This document shows positions 25,401 to 34,400 of a stretch of DNA of 39,769 nucleotides, piece by piece. The stretch is from NCBI RefSeq assembly GCF_019710575.1, contig NZ_JAHWFK010000070.1, forward strand, positions 1 through 39,769, given 5' to 3'. Positions within the stretch are counted from its first letter, which is position 1. Every line of letters begins with the position of its first letter. Below the pieces are notes generated by a model, which was given only the letters and a program-made list of their open reading frames with translations, was not told the DNA's origin and searched no databases. A program made the position numbers and the translations under genes. The DNA comes from Paractinoplanes polyasparticus (GTDB taxonomy: Bacteria > Actinomycetota > Actinomycetes > Mycobacteriales > Micromonosporaceae).

Positions 25401-28400
25401 GCTGACGCCCAGCCGCGCGGCCACCTGCCGCAGACCGACGGCCAGTTCCGGGGTCACCGGCACGACCGCCGACTCGCCCTCGCTGCCGTCGCCGTGCACG
25501 TCCAGGACCCCGTACGGCGCGGTCGTCTCGGTGACGTCGCCGAGCAGGCCGGCGAAGAACCGCTCGTGGTCCTCGCGCGGTACGGCGCGCGACTGCGCCA
25601 CGAAGTTGCGGAACGGGAACGCCGGCTCGAGCTCGTCGGCGCGGCCCGCCATGATCTTCCGCATCTCGCCGATGACCAGGTCCATGCCCATGTGGTCCTG
25701 GATGATGTGGTGCATCCGCAGCACACCGAGCCAGCGGCCGCCGGCCACGGCCGTCACGTGCAGGTCCATCAGCGGGGCCCGGCTCAGGTCGAGCCGCTGG
25801 CCGACCACGGCGGTCAGCGCCCGGGCCGCGTCGCCGTCGGCGACGCCGTCCAGCACGTGCTCCACGACGGGCAGCTCCGCACGCCGCCAGACCACCTGCA
25901 CCGGTTCCGGCAGGCCCTCCCAGAGGATCGCGGTCCGGTAGATGTCGTGCCGGTCGGCGACATGCCGCAGCGCGTCGGTGAAGCCGTCGAGCCGCTCGCG
26001 GGTGTCGAACTCGATGACCCGCATGGAGACGTACGCGTCGGCCTCGCCGGTGGCGAGCAGGTGGTGGAAGAGCATGCCCTCCTGCAGCGGGAGCAGCGGG
26101 TAGACGTCGGCGAGGTTCGGCGCGCCGCCGTCCACCGTGGCCACGATCCGCTGCACCTCGGCATCGGTCAGCTCGACCAGCGGCAGCATCGCCGGGGTGA
26201 TCTCCCGCGTGCCCTCGGGGACGGCGTTGCCGGGCACCGGGATCTGCTCGGTGGTGACCGCGAGGGCCAGCTCGGCCGGGGTGGGCATGGTGAACAGGGT
26301 CCGCAGCGGCATCGACAGGCCATGTTTGCGCAGCTGCTCGACCAGGCGCACCGCGAGCAGCGAATGGCCGCCCAGCGCGAAGAAGTTGTCGTCGACGCCG
26401 ACCGCATCGAGGCCGAGCACCTCGGCGAACGCCGCGCACAGCAGCTCTTCCCGGACGGTGGCCGGCGCCCGGCCGGCGCCGCCGGAGTAGTCGGGGGCGG
26501 GCAGCTCCCGCCGGTCGAGCTTGCCGTTCGGGGTCAGCGGCAGCTCGGGCAGCAGCACGAACGCCGACGGCACCATGTATTCCGGCAGGCGCGCCGCGGC
26601 CAGCTCGCGCAGCCGCGGCTCGGTGACGTCGCCGACGACGTAGGCGACCAACCGCTCGTCGCGGGCGATGACGGCGACCTGCCGCACCCGCTCGTCGGCC
26701 AGCAGCACGGCCTCGATCTCGGCCGGCTCGATCCGGAATCCGCGGATCTTCACCTGCTGGTCGGCGCGGCCGCCGAACACCAGCTGCCCGTCCGCCGACC
26801 ACTTGGCCAGGTCGCCGGTGCGGTACATGCGCTCACCGAGCGCGTACGGGCACGCCACGAACCGTTCGCTGGTCAGACCGGCCCGGCCGACGTAGCCGCG
26901 GGCCAGTCCGGTGCCGGCGATGTAGAGCTCGCCGGCCACGCCGACGGGCACCGGATTCAACGCCTCGTCGAGGACGTACACGCGGCTGTTGGCGATCGGC
27001 CGGCCGAACGGCACCTGACCGTCGCGCCGCGGGTCGACCGGCCCCAGCGCGCAGATCACCGTCGACTCGGTCGGACCGTAGGCGTGCAGCAGCGTCCGGC
27101 CCGGGGCCCACGCCTTCGCCACGGCCTCGCTCATGCCCTCGGCACCCGCGATCATCGTGTGCACGCCGGCCAGGTCGGCCGGTTCGAGCACGCCGAGCAG
27201 CGACGGCACCACGCTGGCCACCCGCAGCGGCAGATCGCGCAGTGACCGCGGCTCGGACCGCTGCTCGTCGGTGGCGATCACCAGCGTCGCGCCGGTGGCC
27301 AGCGCCACCGCCACGTCCAGCACCGAGGCGTCGAAGCTGAACGACGCGAATTGCAGCATCGGGACGCCCGGTGCGGCGCCCATCAGCGGGCCGAAGACCG
27401 CGATCAGGTTGGCCAGCGAGCCGTGCGAGATCGCCACGCCCTTGGGCACACCGGTCGAGCCCGACGTGTAGATCGCGTAGGCCAGGGAGCGCGGATCGAT
27501 CGAGACCTCCGGCGCCGGCACCGGGTCACCGCCGGTCTCGTCCAGGCGTACCACCGGCACGCCGACGTCGCCGTCGAGGTCGTCGGCGGTCAGCACCAGG
27601 CGGGCGCCGCTGTCGGCGAGGGTGAACGTGATCCGGTCGACCGGGTAGCCGGGATCGATCGGCACGTAGGCCGCGCCGGCCTTCCACACGCCGACGATCC
27701 CGACGAGCATGTCGGTGCCGCGGGGCAGGCACAGGCCGACCATCGACTCGGCGCCCACTCCCTGCCCACGCAGGAAGGCGGCCAGCCGGCCGGCCCGGGC
27801 GTCCAGCTCGGCGTAGGTCAGCGACGCCTCACCGGCGGTCGCCGCCACCGTGCCGGGCGACTCCGCGACCCGCCGGCCGAACAGGTCGAGGACCGAGGCG
27901 TCCGGTACCGGGGCGGCCGTGTCGTTCCAGCCCGTCAGCAGGCGGTCCCGCTCGGCCGGGTCGAGCACCTCGATCGCGCGCAGCCGCACCTGCGGCGCCG
28001 CGGTCACCGCGGCCAGGACGCGCTGCAGCGTGGTCACCAACCGCCGCACGGTCTCCGGCTCGAACAGGTCCGTCGAGCCGATCAGCGAGCCGCGCAGACC
28101 GGCCGGGCGGCCGTCGGCGTCGAACGTCTCCCGCGCGATCAGTTCGAGGTCGAACTTGGACACCTCGGTCTCGGTGTCCGGCCCGGGCTGCCGTGCGGCG
28201 CCGCGCGCGCCGGGCTCGGCGACCGCCCGGTCGGCCTTCCACACGGTCATCATCACCTGGAACAGCGGGTGCCGGGCCAGCGACCGGGTCGGCGCGAGCT
28301 CCTCGACCAGCCGCTCGAACGGCACGTCCTGGTGGGCCAGGGCCTCCAGCGTCGTCTCCCGCACGCGGGACAGGATCTGCCGGAACTCCGGGTCGCCGGA

Positions 28401-31400
28401 CAGGTCGGTCCGGATGACCAGGGTGTTGACGAAGAACCCGACCAGATCGTTCAGACCCTCGTCGGTACGCCCGGCGACCGGTGAGCCGATCGGGATGTCG
28501 ACGCCGGCGCCCCACCGGGACAGCAGCACCGCCATGGCCGCCTGCAACACCATGAACGTGGTGACGCCCTCGGCCCGGGCCAGCTCGACGAGGCGCTGGT
28601 GCACGTCGGCCGGCACGTCCACCGGCATCCGGTGCCCGCTGTGGCCGGTCATCGCCGGACGGGGCCGGTCGACCGGCAGCGCCAGCTCCTCGGGCGCGCC
28701 GGCCAGGGTCTCCCGCCAGTACGCCACCTGGCGCGAGACGAGGCTCTGCGGGTCCGACTCGTCGCCGAGCAGATCCCGCTGCCACAGGGCGTAGTCCGCG
28801 TACTGCACCGGCAGCGGCGTCCACTGGGGAGCGTGGCCGCGCAGCCGTGCCTCGTAGGCCGCGGCCAGGTCGCGCAGGAACGGTTGGCGGGACCAGCCGT
28901 CGCCGGCGATGTGGTGCATCACCAGGACCAGAGTCTGCTCGTCCGGTGCCGTCCGGAACAGCCAGGCCCGGATCGGCACCTCGGCCGCCAGGTCGAAGGC
29001 GTGCCCGGTGGCCCGGGCGATCGCGGCGGCCGGGTCCTCGGCGGCGACGTCGCCGGTGGCCAGGCTCCAGTCCAGTTCGGCCGGGTCCAGGATGTGCTGG
29101 TACGGCTCGCCGTCGGCGACGGCGAAGACGGTGTGCAGCGGCTCGTGGCGCGCGATCACGTCGCGCAGCGCCCCGTTCAGCGCGGCCGGGTCGACATCGC
29201 CACCGAGGCGCATCACCATCGGGATGTTGTAGGCCGGGCTCGGGCCCTCGAGCTGGGCCAGGAACCACAGGCGGCGCTGCGCGAACGACAGCGGCACCCG
29301 ATCCGGCCGCTCCCCCGCCGTCGGCACCGGTCGCGCCCGGCCGGCCTCGGCCGAGCTCAGCGAGGCGGCCAGCCCGGCCGGGGTCGGCGTCTCGAACAGC
29401 GTCCGGATCCGCACCTCCAGCCCCAGCACCCGCCGGATCCGCGACAGCAACCGCACCGCCAGCAGCGAATGGCCGCCCAGCTCGAAGAAACTGTCGTCGA
29501 CGCCCACCGAGTCGACACCGAGCACCTGCGCGAACGCGGCGCACAGCAGCTCCTCCTGCACCGTCACCGGCGCCCGGCCGGTCTCCGCCCCGGTCGCGAA
29601 CTCCGGTGCGGGCAGCGCCTGGCGGTCGAGCTTGCCGTTCGGGGTCCGCGGCAGCTCGACCAGGACGACGAACGCGGCCGGCACCATGTGGTCCGGCAGC
29701 CGCGCCGCCGCGAGCTCGCGCAACTGCTGCTCGGTGACCTCGCCGACGACATAGGCGACGAGGCGGTCCTCCCGCAGGATCACCGCGGCCTGCCGCACGG
29801 CCTCGTCGGCCAGCAGCACCGCCTCGACCTCGCCCGGCTCGACCCGGAACCCGCGCACCTTCACCTGCTCGTCCGCGCGGCCGGCGAAGACCAGCCGGCC
29901 GTCCGCGGTCCGCCGGGTCAGGTCGCCGGTGCGGTACATCCGCTCGCCGGCGCCGAACGGGTTGGCTACGAAGCGCTCGCCGGTCAGGCCCGCGCGACCG
30001 ACGTAGCCGCGGGCCAGGCCGGTGCCGCCGATGTAGAGCTCACCGGTCACACCGACGGGCACCGGGTTCAGGGTCTCGTCGAGGACGTAGATGCGGGTGT
30101 TGGCGATCGGCCGGCCGAAGGAGACCGGGCCGTGCTGCTCGGCGTCCACGACATTCGCCGCGGCGATGACGGTGGCCTCCGTGGGCCCGTACGTGTGAAT
30201 CAGTTGACGGCCGGGCGCCCAGGCCCGGGCCGCCGACTCGCTCAAAGCCTCCGCACCGACCCGCAACGTCCGCACCGACGCCAGATCCCCCGGCTCCAGA
30301 ACGCCCAGCAGCGACGGCACCACACTGGCCACCTGCACCGCAACCTCACGCAACAACCGCGGCTCAGCCCGCTGCCGCTCCGTGGCCACCACCAACGTCG
30401 CACCCCAAGCCAACGCCGTCGCCACATCCAGCACCGAAACATCGAAACTGAACGACGCGAACTGCAACATCGACACACCCGGACCGGCACCCAGCAACGG
30501 CCCGAACACCGCAACCAGATTCGCCAGCGAGCCATGCGAAACCGCGACACCCTTGGGCACCCCGGTCGAACCCGACGTGTAGATCACGTACGCCAGCGCC
30601 CGCGAATCGCTCACGATCGGCGGCGCATCGGCCCGCGCGGCGACCGGCCGGCCGTCGGTCACCATCAACCGGGCGCCGCTGTCGGCCATCGTGAACGCGA
30701 TGCGCTCGGCCGGATAGTCGGGGTCGATCGGCACATACGCCGCCCCGGCCTTCCAGACACCCACGATCGCCACGAGCATGTCCACGCCACGCGGCAGGCA
30801 CAGCGCGACCACCGACTCCGCGCCCACACCCTGCTCACGCAGCGACCACGCAAGCCCGTTGGCCCGCGCATCCAGCTCCCCGTACGTCAGCTCCACGCCG
30901 TCGAAAACCACCGCCACCGCATCCGGCGCCGCAGCCACCCGCTCCCCGAACAAGTCGAGAACCGTGGCCTCCCGCACCGGCGCCGCCGTGTCGTTCCAAC
31001 CCGACACCAGCTGGGTTCGCTCGTCCGCGTCAAGCACGTCGATCGTGCGCAGCCGGGACTGCGGCGCCGCCGTCACGGCCTCCAGCACCCGCGCCAGCGA
31101 GGCCGCCAGCCGCTCGACGGTGGCCCGCTCGAACAGGTCCGCCGAGCCGATCAGCGACCCGCGCAGACCCGCCGGGCGCCCGTCGTCGCCGAGCACCTCG
31201 TTGACCACCACCTGCAGGTCGAACCGGGACGCGGCGGCGCCGCCGGACTCGACGGCCGGCTGCGGCGCCGCCCGCCCGCCGACCTGCAGCGAGCACATCA
31301 CCTGGAACAGCGGGTGCCGGGCCAGCGAGCGGGACGGCGCGAGCTCCTCGACCAGCCGCTCGAACGGCACGTCCTGATGGGCGAGCGCGTCGAGGGTGGT

Positions 31401-34400
31401 CTCCCGCACCCGCGACAGCACCTCCCGGAACTCCGGGTCGCCGGACAGGTCGGTCCGAATGACGAGGGTGTTGACGAAGAACCCGACCAGATCGTCCAGG
31501 GCCTCGTCGGTGCGGCCGGCGACCGGCGAGCCGATCGGAACGTCGGTGCCGGCACCCAGCCGGGACAGCAGCACCGCCACCGCGGCCTGCAACACCATGA
31601 ACGTGGTGACACCCTCGGCCCGGGCCAGCTCGGACAGCCGCCGGTAGACCTCGGCCGGCACCCGCAACGGCACCCGGTGCCCGCGATGACCGGCCACGGC
31701 CGGGCGCGGGTGGTCGGCGGGCAGCGTCAGCTCCTCGGGCGCGCCGGCCAGGGTCTGCCGCCAGTGGGCCACCTGCCGCGCCAGCAGGCTCTCCGGGTCG
31801 GACTCGTCGCCCAGCAGCTCGCGCTGCCACAGGGCGTAATCGGCGTACTGCACCGGCAGCGGCTCGAAGGACGGCGCCTCGCCGCGCAGCCGGGCCTCGT
31901 ACGCCGCCGTCAGATCGCGGCCCAGCGCGGCGCTCGACCAGCCGTCGCTGGCGATGTGGTGGACCACCAGCACCAGCGTCTGCTCGTTCCGGCCGGGCCC
32001 GAACAGCCAGGCCTTGACCGGCACCTCCCGGCCCAGGTCGAACGGGTGCTCCCGGGCCCGCACGATCGCCGGTTCCACGTCCGGGCCGGCGGCGTCGCTG
32101 ACCTCCAGAGCCCAGTCCAGCTCGTCCGGGGCGAGGATCCGCTGGTACGGCTCGCCCTCCTCGACGGCGAAGACCGTACGCAACGTCTCGTGCCGGCCGA
32201 TCACGTCGCGCAGCGCCACGTTCAGCACCGCCGGTTGCACGTCGCCGTCCAGGCGCAGCACCATGGGCAGGTTGTAGGTGGCGCTCGGGCCCTCCAACTG
32301 GGCCAGGAACCAGAGGCGGCGCTGGGCGAACGACAGCGGCACCCGCGCCGGGCGCTCGGCCCGGCGCAGCGCGAGCCGGCCCCGGTCCGCGCCGGTCAGC
32401 GTCGCGGCCAGCCCGGCCGGGGTCGGCGTCTCGAAGAGCGTGCGCAGCGGCACCTCCACGCCCAGCACCGCGCGGATCCGCGACTGCAGCCGGACGGCGA
32501 GCAGCGAGTGGCCGCCCAGCGCGAAGAAGCTGTCGTCGGCGCCGGCCGTCTCGAGGCCGAGCACCTGCGCGAAGGCCGCGCACAGCAGTTCCTCCTGCAC
32601 GGTGGCCGGCGGCCGGCCGGCGCCGCCGGTGAACTCGGGCGCCGGCAGCGCCTTGCGGTCGAGCTTGCCGTTCGGGGTCAGCGGCAGCTCCGGCAGCATG
32701 ACGAATGCCGACGGCACCATGTAGTCGGGCAGCCGCGACGCCACCACGGCGCGCAGCCGCTGCTCGGTGACCTCGCCGACGACGTAGGCGATCAGCCGGT
32801 CCTCGTGGACCAGCACCGTCGCCTGCCGCACGCCCTCGGTGGTCAGCAGGGCCTGCTCGACCTCGCCCGGCTCGACCCGGAAGCCGCGGATCTTCACCTG
32901 GTGGTCGACCCGGCCGGCGAAGATCAGCTCGCCGTCGGCGGCCCACTTGGCGAGGTCGCCGGTGCGATACATCCGCTCGCCGGACCCGAATGGGCACGCC
33001 ACGAACCGGTGCGCGGTCAGACCGGGCCGGCCCACGTATCCGCGCGCCAGGCCGGCGCCGGCGATGTAGAGCTCGCCGGCCACCCCGACCGGAACCGGGC
33101 TCAGGGCGTCGTCGAGCACGTACATGCTGGTGTTGCCGATCGGCCGGCCGAACGGCACCGGCCCGGTGCGCCGCGGGTCGACCACGCTCGCCGCGGCGAT
33201 CACGGCGGCCTCGGTCGGTCCGTACGCGTTGACCAGCCGCCGTCCGTCGGCCCACCGGTTCGCCACCACCCGGTCGAGCGCCTCGCCGGCCGATACCACC
33301 GTGCCCGCCGAGGCCAGGTCAGCCGGGTCGAGCACGGCCAGCAGCGACGGCACCACGCTGGCCGCCCGCAGCGGGACCTCGCGCAGCGACCGCGGCTCGG
33401 CCCGCTGCTCCGCGGTGGCCACCACCGACGTCGCGCCGGAGGTCAGCGCGGTCGCGATGTCCAGCACCGAGACGTCGAAGCTGAACGAGGTGAACTGCAG
33501 CATCGGCACGCCGGGGCCGGCGCCCATCATCGGGCCGAACGTCGCCACCACGTTGGTCAGCGACCGCTGCGAGACCGCGACGCCCTTGGGCATGCCGGTC
33601 GAGCCCGAGGTGTAGATGATGTAGGCCAGGTCGCGGGTGTCCCCGGCGATCCGTGGCACCGGCCCCGGCCGGGACCGCAGCCGCGCATCGTCCGTGCGAA
33701 CCATCGGCACGCCCGGATCCCCGTCGAGGTCGCCGGCCGCCAGCATCAGGCGGGCGCCGCTGTCGGCCAGGATGAACGCGATCCGGTCGGCCGGATACTC
33801 CGGGTCGACCGGCACGTACGCCGCACCGGCCTTCCACACGCCCAGGATCGCCACGATCATGTCGACCCCACGCGGCAGGCACAGCCCGACCACCGATTCG
33901 GCGCCGAGGCCCTGCTCGCGCAGGAACCACGCCAGCCCGTCGGCTCGCGCGTCCAGCTGGGCGTACGTCAGTTCGGTGGAGCCGGAAACCACGGCCGGCA
34001 CGTCCGGCGACTGGGCGACCCGCTCGAGGAACAGGTCGAGGACCGTGGCCTCCCGCACCGGCACCGCGGTGTCGTTCCAGCCCGACACCAACCGGGCCCG
34101 CTCGGCCGCGTCGAGCAACTCGATCGCGTGCAGCGGCCGCCGCGGCGCCGCCGTGACGGCCGCCAGCACCCGCGCCAGCCAGGCCGCCAGCCGCTCGACG
34201 GTGGCCTGGTCGAACAGGTCGACCGAACCGATCAGCGAGCCGCGCAGCCCGGCCGGGCCGCCGTCGTCGTCGAACGCCTCGGTGAGGGCCAGATCAAGGT
34301 CGAATTTGGACGGTGTGAAACCGGCCCGCTCCAGGATCAGTTCCTCCGAACCGCCCGGCTGCGCCGCCGACCGGCCGCCCACCCGCAGCGAACACATCAC

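Larger units (their letters stand above)
29298..32342 (-). other. Giant NRPS module 2: C-A-PCP
   Basis: C domain from 32342 with HHIASDGWS. A domain from about 31001; pocket D V L V R G T V I, with an unusual Arg at the 299 position (RTLRVGAEAL) and IHTYGPTE as core A5. The same nine residues occur in module 5, and the underlying DNA of the two cores is almost identical. PCP Ser at 29466-29468. Substrate not assigned; modules 2 and 5 should load the same residue. The PCP-to-C3 linker DNA is also shared with the PCP5-to-C6 linker. Confidence 0.9.

Noticed and set aside
24795..26201. Stand-alone epimerisation domain
   Set aside because: It lies directly between a PCP and an A domain with no following C domain, so it must serve as the condensation domain; the dual E/C class fits better.
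24628..26802. Minus-strand frames of several hundred codons overlapping the giant gene (also 31030-33255, 27829-29544)
   Set aside because: They lie in the other two minus-strand frames, give Arg/Gly/Ala-rich low-complexity protein, and the NRPS frame is unbroken through all of them. They do not indicate frameshifts.
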